Below, in pieces: positions 24,036-36,200 of a stretch of DNA of 64,000 nt. The notes beneath the pieces were generated by a model. The model saw only the letters and a program-made list of their open reading frames with translations, was not told the origin of the DNA and searched no databases. The position numbers and the translations under genes were made by a program. The DNA is from Channa striata (Eukaryota; Chordata; Actinopteri; Anabantiformes; Channidae): the NCBI GenBank assembly GCA_033026295.1, contig CM065180.1, positions 16,278,023-16,342,022 of the forward strand. Reading direction: 5' to 3'. How positions within the stretch are numbered: position 1 is the first letter of the stretch; each line of letters begins with the position of its first letter.

Positions 24036-26954
24036 TCAGTAATGAGGATCACAGTCTTCGAGCAGACTGTCAGTGATGTAGCCGATCTTCAGCCGGTTGT
24101 TGTAGTAGTCTTTCTCCACTGCGGTGTTAACAGTCCAGCCCACAACCTCCACACCTCGCTCCGCCCAGTACTGAGCGTAATCTCTGAGTGAAAGGAAGGT
24201 GAAGGGATAATAATGGAAAACATGTCGGAATGAAGCTCAGAAGCAGAAAGCATTTCTGTTGCAGACAAAATATGACACAACAGCAGTTCTTGACCTTCTT
24301 TGGCTTATGGTGCCGTACAATGCAGCAATGTCTACTCAGGACCTGTCCTTTGGTTATGATTCTAGTATAGAGATTAATTTTTCTTTCTCAGAATGTTTCA
24401 TTGTCTTCACTCCAAGTATACTGCTACAAAATGTGCAACAAACTGCAGAAAACAACTTAATAATGTAATGTAGTGGCTCTGGAGATATAGCAAACATCAC
24501 TCCTTATTAGCCAGTACATATGTCATGACTAACGTCTGCAATGGACACAGCCACATGGGACAGAATATTTGCTGCAGCACCACTTAAGGTGGATGAATAA
24601 CAATATTAACCTTCTTGCATTGAAGGATCTTGTAGATATTTGACTGAAAAACACCATAAAGACACATATCTTTTTGGACCCGCACTGCAGTGATAAACAC
24701 ATTCAATTTCACCTACTGTGAGATGAAGTCTTTGTGCACCATGATGGCAGAGACCCCACACAGCTTCCACAGTATGTGGTGGTGGGCCCAGTCCAACAAG
24801 ACGTCCAGAACACCAGTCCACAGCTGCCCCCATGTTGACAAAGTGCGAGGGGTTCCATCGCTAAAACGGCTCAGTCTCCAGGGCCGATGGGTGAGAGCTG
24901 TAACTACGTTGGGATCAGTCTGTCGCATCTGTGAACCGGAGGAGGTCAGTGGTCATGATAAAGTCTGTTTTAAACAAACATTTCTGTTTCTGCCTTGGCT
25001 ATAAATAAAAAAAAAAAACAAGAATCTAATTTGAATCAGTCACTGCTCCATTAACATGCAGTAAGGCTTTAACATTGTAGGTGTCAGTTCATTATTGGTA
25101 TATATTTTTGTTACCTTGTAGATGACTTTGGGTTCAAAAGAGGAAACAATGCTGGAATTGTACAGGGCCGGAAACTTGTTATACATGGCGTGAAGCACAG
25201 CTGCAGCCTGAAAAACAGCAAAATGTTTCACAAGTCAAACGTGTGGTTCTGTTCCAGATGTGTCTACATCCTGATAAGTTAGAGGGTGACGTCCAGTACC
25301 TTGTCTGCTTGATCTTTAACGTTAAATATGATGGTCAGCTGGTGTCTGATGCATTCCTCCACCGCCTCCTGCAGAGTTGGGACCTTCTCCCCCACAAACT
25401 TGTCCCTGGAGGCAAACAATGCTTTAGAGGTAAACCTGAGATAATCTTTACTTTACAAAATTACATTTCTCAAACAAAATGCCCTAAAACAAGGTCAGAA
25501 GCACAGAGCAAATTAAATAATTCTTTGATAGGAAGCGTACTTCAGCCTGTGTCGAGCTGCAGCATCCAGTCTTCTTAGCTGGACAAATGACAGTTTGCTG
25601 ATGGCTCCAGAGCCGTTGGTGGTGCGGTCCACAGTCTCATCATGCATCAGTACGGGCACTCCATCAGCTGTGAAACTCAGGTCTAGCTCCGCTCCAGTTG
25701 CTCCATTTCTACTGGCCTAGAACAGGAGATCAGAGGGCAGGAACAGACATAAAAAGAAAATGTAAAAACTGTAAACGAATATGTAGAGCTATATTTTGGT
25801 GTGAGGTTTAAAACAATAGCGGGTCAGTCATGTCATGCAGTGGTTCCACATTGTGAGATAGAGACATGCAAAGTACAGCAGACATGAACTGCGGATTAAA
25901 CTGACGGTAGGTGCTTTTGTAGCATGTTACACAAAAGAGGAAGAGGACAGGGAGTGTATTTAATTAGAGCATCCTGATCCAGGATCTAATGGATTCACAG
26001 TCTCATGAGAAAAATAATAAGTCAGCTGTGGGTGTTTCTGCAGATTTTTAGGGGTTTCTTAGCTTTAGCAAGGACAGAGTAACCAGGCCACTCTGAGCAA
26101 AACCTTATACAAAAGCGACACCTGCAGGAGGAGACTGTGCTGGACAGTAATGAGCCTGTCACAGATGCTGGTTTTACCCACAGACATGCAGTGAAAAATG
26201 GGTGTGAATATCTACACAAGCGTCCTGCTTTTACAGTAACATTATGAAACACAATTTAACTCAATTATATTACAAGACAATGTTGGGCTACTTTCTATGA
26301 TTGGACTTGTAAATATGGATGTGGGACAGCTGGATCACAAAGTCAGGCTGACAGGAGCAGCTCGGATCTCCAAAGCAAAGTTCATAAACTCAAATAGAAT
26401 TTATAGAAGAAAAAATGACCCAGTTTTGATCCAGTTATCTTCATTGTCCAAATAAAATGTTCATCCAGGTACATGCAAAAAAGGAACCGTTTATAACAAT
26501 TAAACCACATGTAAGTTCCTTAAATATATATTCATACCAGGTAATAAAAAGGATTTTCTACGTGGAGATGTTTAATGCGTAATGACATTCCGTACAGTAA
26601 AAAACGCACACATACAACTGGCTGACATCTGCACATTTCTACACGGGCCCATGCACATCAGCCCGCTGACTGATGCCTGCACCTCGGCCTGACCTCTCTG
26701 ATCGCCGCCAGCGTGTTCTCCGGGGCGTCGTGACACCCTCCGCGATGCGCCACCACCGGGACGCCGCCTGACGGAGCGCGGGGCCGCATGACGCGGCCGG
26801 CCTGCTCTGCTGGCACCGGGGGGAAGCGAAACATGACCATGAAGATGTAGAGGAATGCGGTGAGGACGGAGGCCCACGTAGCGCTCCTCGTCCCCAGCAT
26901 CAGCAGCAGAAACACCGCAGAGAAATACATCACTTCGTCCCCCATCTGCAGCAT
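24036..26954 (-). CDS. gde1: GDE1, glycerophosphodiester phosphodiesterase 1, complete, 6 exons
   Basis: A membrane enzyme that hydrolyses glycerophosphodiesters such as glycerophosphoinositol and N-acyl-glycerophosphoethanolamines. Exons, 5' to 3': 26954-26694, 25716-25541, 25405-25300, 25207-25115, 24928-24717, 24183-24036. Phases join to 331 residues, the same length as human GDE1. A hydrophobic N-terminal segment (about residues 10-42) is followed by the GDPD signature: VVAHRGGCHDAPENT (His70, Arg71, Glu79) and ELDLSFTADGVPVLMHDETVDRT (Glu97, Asp99, His112), so the metal-binding and catalytic set is complete. The last exon encodes QYWAERGVEVVGWTVNTAVEK and ends DSLLEDCDPHY. The start ATG lies in CCACCATGC, a good Kozak context. 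The donor of the fifth exon must be GTAGGT at 24716, because the next in-frame codon would be TAG. Confidence 0.95.
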
Positions 26955-27638
26955 GGTGGAGCGGCTGACAGAGTCTGTTCAGACGGATGGAGCTCAGCTG
27001 TCAGCACCAAGGAGGCTACATGATGGTGGAGCTCTGTGGAGCAGCTCACACACACACACACACACACACGCACGCACAGATGACCAACAATCAGCGGTCA
27101 CACCTCGGGATTACGCAGATGGAGGGAGGGAGCGCGAGGGCTACCGTTTAATGTTTAGAAGCATCCGGTCAGAATATTCAGAATAAAAATGACATTTCCC
27201 CAACCCACTGTTATGTTCTGATGCTGCAGATTTACAGTATGTGTGTGGTTATGTCCCATAAAAGTATTTTGATAGGATCTACCCATTATTCACATACAGC
27301 TTTGTTAAATATCAAATTTATTTCAATTCAATATATATTTAAACACGTCAATAGATTATTTTTTCTCATGCTTTGGGACCAAATCACACAATTCATTCCA
27401 CAATCTAAAAATGTTTCACTCAATCTGTAAAACACAAGCACAGCTCTATCCCTCCATATTAAAATTAAACATCAGAACTAAACCCATAAACTGCAGCTGA
27501 CATTAAAAGACATACTTAAATGAAAACTCATCTGAATGATACAAAGCTCAGCTGAATTTAAAGCTCAGCCGCTGCAGAGTTACGTTTTCAGATGGAGTTA
27601 TGAAATTTAAGTGTATAAAAATAAATAAATAAAAAAAC
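26955..27638. other. gde1 upstream region to transposon boundary
   Basis: This holds the gde1 5' flank: an ordinary proximal sequence, a CA-rich microsatellite at about 27049-27076, and a purine-rich GGAGGGAGGGAGCGCGAGG stretch at about 27121-27140. It then becomes AT-rich up to the transposon end at 27639. No exon is recognised. Confidence 0.5.
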
Positions 27639-28115
27639 TAGGAGAGACTGGGGACGGTTGCAACATGGGGCAGTTGCAACAGAGGCTTATTTCTCCAATC
27701 AGGAATGAGATCCAGTCATAACATTCCCTCTGCACATGCTCAGTTAGCTTCCTCTCCTTCCAGGGAAAACAGCCCTGTGTCACCTCTCTCCCATTAAAAG
27801 GCACATTTCAAGGTAAAAAAAGTATGTTTTTAATGGTCAGAGTTGTTGTTGCACTATGTAAACTTTTTACATGTGTCATTGAAAAGTCGTACGATTTTAT
27901 TCGGTGTTTTCTTAGCTTTTATTGGCCGTTAGTGTGGGTCCCTTGTCACATTATTCTAAAGGCTTTTCATGACAAAACAGCATTTAAGTCTTATGGGTTA
28001 TTGAAGAACTCCTTACAACAGCAAGATATTTCAGCAATTGTATTTTAGTAATTAGCACTTTAAAAATTAGTATAGGCCACTACATTTGACCTGGTCTGTG
28101 TTTTCCATTCAGGCT

Positions 28116-29698
28116 ATGCCCCGAGAGAGGAAACGCAGGACAGACAGGGGTGTCCCTCTACCTGTCCTCACTTTAGCAGCGGACGCAGTCAACAATGAGG
28201 GCAGGACAGTGAGGTCCGTGGCAAAGGACTTTGGAATTTGCCACACAACGCTTTATCGATTTATTGTGAAGACAGAGAAGCTAGGCCCAGGAGAGGAGGT
28301 CAAGGCAGGTTATTGGACTCCCAGGAGGGTTTTTTCTGACGAACAAGAAAAAAGTCTTGCAGAATACATCAAAACTGCAGCTGATTTATTCTATGGTCTG
28401 AGCACCAAAGAGGTAAGCAACAGTAAGGTGTTAAAGCAGAGTGTATGTAGCCTATTCAAACTGTGTGTGTATCAGAGTAAAACAGTAGAAGAAAGGCTGG
28501 TTGGGAGAATGACAGTAAAGTAAAATGAAATAGAGAATGAATTAGAAACTATTTTTTACATGATCATATTCCATCCATTTTTCAGATTCGTCGATTTGCC
28601 TACCAGCTGGCTGTTCATTATCACTGCAAGTACCCTGAAACCTGGGATGTGAACCGCATTGCCAGCTATGATTGGCTATCAGCTTTTATGAAAAGGCAGC
28701 CCTTGCTTTCTGTGCGGCGCCCGCAACCTACAAGTTTGTCTAGAGCCACAAGTTTTAACAGACAAAATGTTTCCAGGTTTTTTGACAACTTAGCCAAGTT
28801 GCTAGATGAGCACAAATTTCATGCGAAAGATGTGTGGAACATGGACGCAACAGGGGTTACAACTGTCCAAAACCCAGAAAATATTGTTGCTAGGCACGGT
28901 AACAGAGAGGTTGGGTCAGACACACCAGCGGCCAGAGGGACACTTGTGACTTTTGCCTGTGCAGTTAATGCACTGGGAAATATGATTCCACCTCAGTTCA
29001 TATTCCCTCATCCCCATTTTAAAGACCACTTCATTCGTGACGGCCCTCCTGGATGCATTGGAACAGCAAATGCCTCTGGGTGGATGCTGGAGGAGGACTT
29101 TCTTGTGTTCCTAAAACACTTCCAACACTACACCAAGTCCTCAATGGACGCCAAGGTTCTACTTATACTGGACAACCAATCATCTCATCTGTCTCTGAGA
29201 GGAATACATTTCTGCAGAGACAATGGAATCATCCTCCTTTCCTTCCCGCCCTATTGTTCTCATAAACTGCAGCCACTGGATCACAGCGTTCATGGTCCTC
29301 TAAAACGGTTTGTGAACTCGTTCTGTGACTCATGGAGGAGGAGCCACCCAGGCCAGACAATGTCCATATATGACATTCCCAGTATTGTTAAGTCAGCCCT
29401 CCTTTCGGCAGCAACACCAGCAAATGTGCAGTCAGGTTTTAGGTGCACTGGTATTTGGCCATTCAACCAAGAAGTCTTCCAGGATGCTGACTTTGCACAG
29501 TCTTTGGTGACAGACCATCCTCCTGCTGCTGCCCCATCAGTGCCATCAATGCTGCCTGTGCCTTCAACAGCTCCATCAGAACCATCATCTATTTTCCCAC
29601 CCGAGGTCAAAAGCAGGACCACGAACAGCCTCAGGAAGAGGGAAGAGAAAGCAGAAGAGTGCAATCCTGATAAGACATCAGAAAAACCGGCACCGTAA
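28116..29698 (+). CDS. Pogo/Tigger-like transposase (HTH_psq + DDE_1), two exons, C-terminus cut short
   Basis: Exon 28116-28412 and exon 28586-29698, joined in phase through a GTAAGC/TTTTTCAG intron, give 469 residues. The N-terminal Psq-type helix-turn-helix includes VRSVAKDFGICHTTLYRF. The DDE core has the expected acidic residues in WNMDATGV, VLLILDNQSSHLS and HKLQPLDHSVHGPLKRF, a DDD arrangement typical of pogo-type enzymes. The end GFRCTGIWPFN is also family text. The stop at 29696-29698 is premature: the same frame continues past it to EEFCIVCLESHSK, then a one-base shift near 29860 leads to EEAWCKAWTHLACTDGG, the remains of a Cys/His finger. The ATG at 28116 follows a CAG; an in-frame upstream ATG exists at 28086. 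Confidence 0.8.
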
Positions 29699-29935
29699 TT
29701 GAAAAAGAGGCCCCAGAACCTTCAGAAAGTCAGGAAAAATTTTAATGAAAATACAATAAACAAAGACGGAGAAAGAACAAAAAGAAACATGGACAGTGAG
29801 ACTGATTCAGAGAAAAAGGAGGAGTTCTGTATTGTTTGCCTGGAGAGTCACTCCAAACGAAGAGGCTTGGTGCAAGGCCTGGACTCACCTGGCCTGCACT
29901 GATGGAGGAGCCAATTACTCTTGGCACAAGTGAAC
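29699..29935 (+). pseudogene. Remnant of the transposase C-terminal zinc-finger tail
   Basis: The frame continues directly after the stop with a Lys-rich linker and an acidic stretch, then CIVC. Near 29860 the family pattern moves to the next frame (WCKAWTHLACTDGG, then NYSWHK and a stop), where Trp/Cys/His spacing fits a PHD-like finger with some ligands lost. The tail is thus broken by one stop and one frameshift, while the catalytic core stays open. Confidence 0.6.
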
Positions 29936-30187
29936 TCCTTTATCTTGTCTCTGACACACGCACGCACACATAAGCTACATCACACATGCAGACAACTGTC
30001 CCTGTGGACTCTTGCAACTGAGCCTTGTTATTTGACTTTGTCTATTCAAAGCTAAATTGTACATATAGTACTGGTGCATGTACAAAGGTTAAAGCAGTGT
30101 GTGTGGGAAGCTGAGCCATGTGAGTTTTGTTCTCTGAGAAACTGAACGAAATGCAAACAGTGTTACAACCATCTCCAGTCTCCCCTG

Positions 30188-30246
30188 CTGTTTCAGTTAA
30201 GGCACAAAATTGAGTCTCTGGGTTTGTTTTGTACGTCTGTCATGTC
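30188..30246 (-). other. dnaaf5: dnaaf5 proximal 3' UTR, abutting the transposon
   Basis: Only about 57 bases separate the dnaaf5 stop codon (TGA at 30247-30245) from the transposon end at 30187. No AATAAA on the - strand lies in this gap, so the dnaaf5 3' UTR probably continues into the element. Candidate - strand signals inside it are ATTAAA near 29737 and AATAAA near 28387 and 28262. Confidence 0.5.
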
Positions 30247-33200
30247 ACTCAGGACGGTCTGCTGCCGTCTCCGTCAGCAGTGAGCTGATGTGCTGCAGCA
30301 ACTGGTCACAGTGAAGAGGACTCCGCTGCTTGTCTCTCACTGCCTCCACCTCACTCTTCAGAAGCGATGGGTGGAGAGAGCTGCCTTTCTTCAGGATCTC
30401 TGGACACACACACAAAAGATACAAAAAATCTAAACTTAAAACACAAAATTATGAATATTAATAATTTCCTAATGTTCTATTTCAATATAAATGGTAAATG
30501 GCCTGCACTTATATATCACTCTTTTACCTTGATACTCAAAGTGCTTTACACTGCTTCTTTGTGTTGATGACTCAACTGTAAAGTCTACAGTGGAAGTCAG
30601 TATTCAAAAGCTTAATAGTTCTTTCATATCACTTAGCTGTAAAGTTGCAGTAAATGTAGCTACAGTGCATATGGAATGTTTTTGGACTGTGTAGAGTTTA
30701 CATGTTCTCCCCGTGCTTACGTGAGGTTCCACTGGTTTCCTCTCACAATCCAACGACATGCACATTACACTAATTGGTGACTCCAAAATCATGTCCAGTC
30801 TAAACTCCAGTTAAAGTGTAGAAACCAGTTAAAGTGTAGAAACCAGCAATAGAAATCGCCAACGATCATTGAAAATATGAGGCATCGGAGTTAAACTTCA
30901 AGTGTTATTCCAAAGGGTCTGAATACTTATATACATTTGATATTTCAGTTTTTATTTTTAATTAACTACAGACATTCTAAAACTCTGTTTTCAGTTTGTC
31001 ATGATGAGCTACTGAGTGCAGATTGATGAGTGAAAACTAAAAAACTGTAGTGTTATGCTGCAACATGAAAAAATTGAAAAAGTTGAATGGAGCCTGACAA
31101 CTTTCCAAATACACTGTATATTCCACCACAGCGGCAGACCTATTGACCTGTTGTCAAACTATTTCAGTATATGTTTACTTATGTCTACCCCGTGCTTATT
31201 TTCTGCCCATTTTGCTTTCAGGACACACAAATGTATTAAAATAAACTGGAACATGGAAATCTTCAGCGAATACAGGTTTAGATTTGGAGCCAGAACACCA
31301 GCAGATGGCAGTGGCTGACTGCACTGCACCCACTTTGCTTATAAAATGTAAACGTGTCCCTTCCAGCCACTAGGAGGTGATAATTCTCTGTGCAGATCTT
31401 TTCCTCCCATCGTTCCCACACATTCTGCAGATATTCAGAGGCATATAGAATTACTCAAATTTTTGTCAGTAGATAAATGCTTTGGAAACCACAATGAAAA
31501 AGTGCTGTTCCAGTGGTGACATGCTGTCACTCTGGGTGAGTTCGCTCATGTAAACTCATCATCTGATACCTGCCTTTGTTCTTCGGGGGGGATTTTTAGC
31601 TTTTGTGTATGCTGCGCTCAGCTGTGATGGAGGAAGGGGTGTTGAAAGTGGGACTGCGAATTAAAGGAGAACAATGATGACTTGTGAGAAGTGAGTTATG
31701 TCCGTGCCAACATTCTGTGTGACTGAGCAGGTAGTAGCCACGCTGCCAGGATGGTGGGATTATCAGGGTGGAGCACTACAGGCGTTATAGAAGGAAGGAA
31801 GAGAGGGTGTGGGGGGGAGGGCAGTGCTGTCTGTCATGCTGTCAGGACATGCTGCAGACATCAAGCCCACTTCACAGATATGCTTTTGAAATCCAAGAAG
31901 CATAAGAATGGGATCAACTATTAAAGGAACAAAGAGAAAGAGATGGAGAGGGAAGACAGGGAGACGAGGAAAAAAGAAAGCTTCAAACGGTGCCATGCAT
32001 GAGAGTGAGGAATGCTTGCACATTTACAACGCAGGCGGTTATGGGTGCTGTCAGCTACAGACAATCACTCAGCAAGATATGAGGTCATCTAGTTTCACAA
32101 AGAGACTCCGAGCCGTCTACGTATCCACTCTACTTCATGGTGTTCACAGTTTTAAGAAAATGTATTTGTAGCGTGACATTATACAGGGCCAGATTAAGCA
32201 GACAATATTTCCAAAAAAAAGTCAGACACTGTAGTTTTTAGCACATGTGAGACTGACCGAAGTGTTTTGTGATCATTATAATGAAGAGACATTTCCTGCA
32301 GTGCACAACTCGGACTCACGGATGTGTTTTTGATCACTTATGAACAACTTATGGACAGAGAGGATATACGCTATATCCAGCCACACAAACAATAACTGTA
32401 AATGGGACAAATTAAATGCTGCTATTGATCTTTTCCAGGTATTTGTGGACATTAAAAATATTAAATATCCCCAAGCAAATTAATTAAGAGAAATGCTGGC
32501 ATATAGCAAATTGCCAGAGCATAAAAAAAACGTTTGTAGCCTATTTAGCACCATTTGAGATAAAGGAGAATTTCTGAACACGTTTATACTTTTACACACT
32601 GTACAGTATTTAATATAAAAATTCAGACACACTTGCTAACCAGTAGCAACAACCAAAAAAAAAAAATACTTACTGTCCTTGAAAAGTCTTAAGAGTTCTA
32701 CTGCAAAGCTAGAATTCATGGTATGAAAGCTATAGCTGCATGTGTTGAGTGAATGAATGCTTTCTCTTCACCCTCCCCTCCCACACCTCCAGCCGTATGA
32801 AGATGAGAGATCCCAAAGGCCTCTCATTGCTGGCTAAGGCATCAACGCTCACCTGTGTCCTGTCAGAAGCAATGACAGCTAACATCCATGAAAGTGGGAG
32901 AGAGTGAAAGTCCAGAGGAGCTAAGCCTTGGGTAGGCACTTTAGGAAAAGCCACTAAGACTTTCCACTGATACATCAATAAAACCCAGTACTAGGTATGA
33001 GAAAAAGGAAGAAAGACTGACAGATAAAAGTCGGCAGGATAAAGCAAGATGGGTGCAGGACAGATGTGGAAAGGCAGTGAGGGGAAGTGGCGGTGCCCAT
33101 GTGGTAATCATCAAGTGGGAATACTGTGGAGGGAGATGCTCGGTAGAGAGGACAACCTAGTCTAACTTCAGGTTTACTGGTCGGGCAATTATTTAGACAT

Positions 33201-36200
33201 TCTGTCCAGATCTGGATTTGGTATTTCACAAGAGGACCACGCCCCCACAGAATTCTAGCAGGAGGAATTGCTTGAACTGCTCCTGATGATGAATTGGTGG
33301 AAAACATGGATAATGGAGAGCTCCTGAAATACAGCAGAGGGGGAATCTGCTGGCAGTGTGCCAGTACAATAATCATCTGTTTGACAGAGGACACCCCCAA
33401 CTCTCCTCTCTGAGGGTGCCTCAGACTCAGCAGGCTGGACCAGCAGATCATCACATCTAAACTCTGCTTTCATCACTGCCTCCCAATCACGAGCTTCACT
33501 TTTAGAATCTATATCAACTTTATACTTTGTTTACCGGATAATAAGGTCACAATGCAAATATGCCATCACTATCCCAAGACACAGAGTATATAATCATGAA
33601 GATGTTTCATATTATGAGTCCTAATGTTTAATTCAAACTTTTTGCTTATTTTTAACTGTCAACAATGCGAATATTTACTACATTTTTGTTTGCTGTAAAT
33701 CATCACTTTACCATAAGTTGTGGTTAGGATTAATATGTGAGGACATGTGCACATACCCCCGTTTATCTGACAATATTAGCAACCTATAGGCACTCTACCC
33801 TCCTATTTAAGGTGGTTGTACACATAAACCTCGACTGGTCTCACCAAGAACTTGGTCCTGCACCAAATTATCCGGGTCATCCAGGTGCAGGAGGAGCTGC
33901 TGGAAGAGGAGCTGCAGATGAGGCGCACAAAGCTTAGGGTTGTAGTCTTTAGTCAGGCTGGAAAACCACAGCCCTAGGGCCTGCAGGGCCACAAAGCGCA
34001 CCTCCTCACTGCTGTCATCCAGACGTTTCAACAGCTCTGTGGGACACACACGCACACACACACAAAAAAACAATTCGTGTTTTGCATTTTTTTTTTTTTT
34101 TTACAAGAAAACTCACAGAAATTTTAGCTGTTAAGTGGGTTAGCTGCTGTTTGTTTCTGTCCTCCTTATTTTTATTCTCATCATTATGTTTTGCTCAGAG
34201 AACTTTATCAGTGTAGTACAATGTTTCCCATACATAAATGGAAACTATAACCATGATATGTGATTAGACATAATAACATACAAAGTACACGTGTAATTTC
34301 AGTGATCACTGTAATAGAATGAAGAGCGTGTGTTTGCCTTTTACCGGGATAGATCTTGTTTAGGGCCTCAGGGTGCAGACTAGATCCTGTGAGTCTGAGA
34401 ATTGTGGACAGAGAGCGACAAGCTAAAAGTCTGCCCATCTGAGAGTCCTCTTCCAGGGCTGACAAAACCTGGGGTCTCAGCTTCTCCTCCAGACACAGAA
34501 GCTAGACACATGAAAGAAACAAGCATAATCAGCTTATTAGGCAACATGTCCCTAAGTTAGCAAACAACATCTAAAACTGTGCTCTGTAGTAAAATTTTCT
34601 TTTTCTTATGCATGTATATTTCCACAATTACGCAAAATGTACAAACTTATTGGAATCACTGTTTTAGGGCTGCAATAACAGGACCGCTGAAAATTGTGTG
34701 TTTTCAACTTATTTACATAATCCAGCTGTGAGCACTGAAAGCTAGGAAAGCAAATGCTGATTAGTGTTCCTGACAACACATCCTCAGGAAAGAACAGTTT
34801 TTAGACTTCTACTCAGTTATTTAACTAAAGTGACATATCACCTGTAGCATGACAGATTCAGATTAGTTCTAGGACAGTTTGTACAGACACATGGGCACGG
34901 AGCCCAACTTCAGAAGTCCAGTGAAGACTAATGTTTTCATCACACCAACAGATGAAAAACAGAGGAAATGGACAAACAAGGTGAGGCTGAGCAGTGCAAG
35001 CAACAGGCCAAGAGGTGATGGCTAAACCCTCTGTCACCCCATCTGTTTGCTATCAAAACTGTGCAGGCGAAACAGTAAAAAGATGAGTGTGGGGAGAGGC
35101 AGAGAAGGAGACAGAAAGAGGAGGAAAATTTGGCAGAGAAGTGATCCGGCATTACATCAGTGACAATCTCAGGCTACTAAGGTTAACTGGAGCTGCTAAT
35201 TGTTTTCACAGGGAGTGGCGAGAGGAAACAATCTCTAAATGAAACATTGTTTGAGTTGCCCGTGGAAATACACACAATACTCTGTTGTTATAGCCTCCAG
35301 GACACATTTATTTCCTCTCAGCTGTAAACTCGAGCTCTGAGAGTAACACAGTCGCATTTGGTGAGAAATTTCCCAGGTGTTCCATCCATTCTAAAGATGT
35401 TTGACTGACATCAGAAAGTAAAAGTTTGATACTCATACTGTCTCTAAGATGTTTGCTTTGTCTCGTAGTTACAGACATGCGAAAAGAGGTGTGAGCCAGT
35501 ATCGACTGGTCACTGCACACGCAAGGGTAAACACAGCCAGATGTGTGTGCTTGTGCATATTGTAACTGGGCTCAGGCTACGACAGGCAGGTGCAAGGGCA
35601 TGTCCCGGTGATAGTTCCTACATATAACAAGAGCTCAGCACAGTGGCAGCATTGTTCCTCGGGGACAAAGGTATGTGAACTTGCTTGCCCCCATGTACAC
35701 CTGTTACCTGCTGTGGCCAACTCTTTTAGCCAAAGAGGGAAAGATGGCGAATGATGCATTTTCCTTAATGGCCAAGAGGGACCATCTATTTTGATGTGAA
35801 ATGCACAAAACAGAATGTGAAATGTGAACTCCTAACGGACTAGAAGAATGCACTACCACATCTTTTCCTTTACAACTGAGTCAATAAAAGGTTTTTTGCA
35901 GCTTGGAGATTAGAAGTGCGTACTAGTAGAAGAGGTTCACATCCAGTGTTTGCTTCCAGTGCTTATGGGTCCTTTTCCACAGGTAGAAACAGATGTAACC
36001 AGGCCACCTTGTGCTTTTGTGCAAGCAGATGTATTTGTAGATCCCGGGTAGTGTTTGCGAAAGTGTTTACCTGTCCAGGTGTGATTGCCCCTCCATGTAA
36101 GAGGGCCAGCAGACAGCTGAGGGCTGCCGTGCGGACAGCAGCAGCTGTACGACCTGCGTGCCACACCAGGTTCGGGAGCACGGTGTCACAAAGGAACTTC

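Larger units (their letters stand above)
27639..30187 (+). mobile_element. Pogo/Tigger-like DNA transposon with terminal inverted repeats
   Basis: The left end is TAGGAGAGACTGGGGACGGT (27639), continuing TGCAAC. The complement of the right end is CAGGGGAGACTGGAGATGGT (30187), continuing TGTAAC. About 21 of 26 bases match. A second GTTGCAAC-type motif follows just inside the left end (about 27672). A DDE transposase gene lies between the ends on the + strand. A clean TA duplication is not visible at the mapped ends, so boundaries may be off by a few bases. The element points into the 3' side of dnaaf5, tail to tail with it. Confidence 0.8.

Noticed and set aside
32975..33454. 159-codon - strand frame in the last dnaaf5 intron
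   Set aside because: No resemblance to any family I know, no supporting splice structure, and the dnaaf5 exons already join in phase across it.
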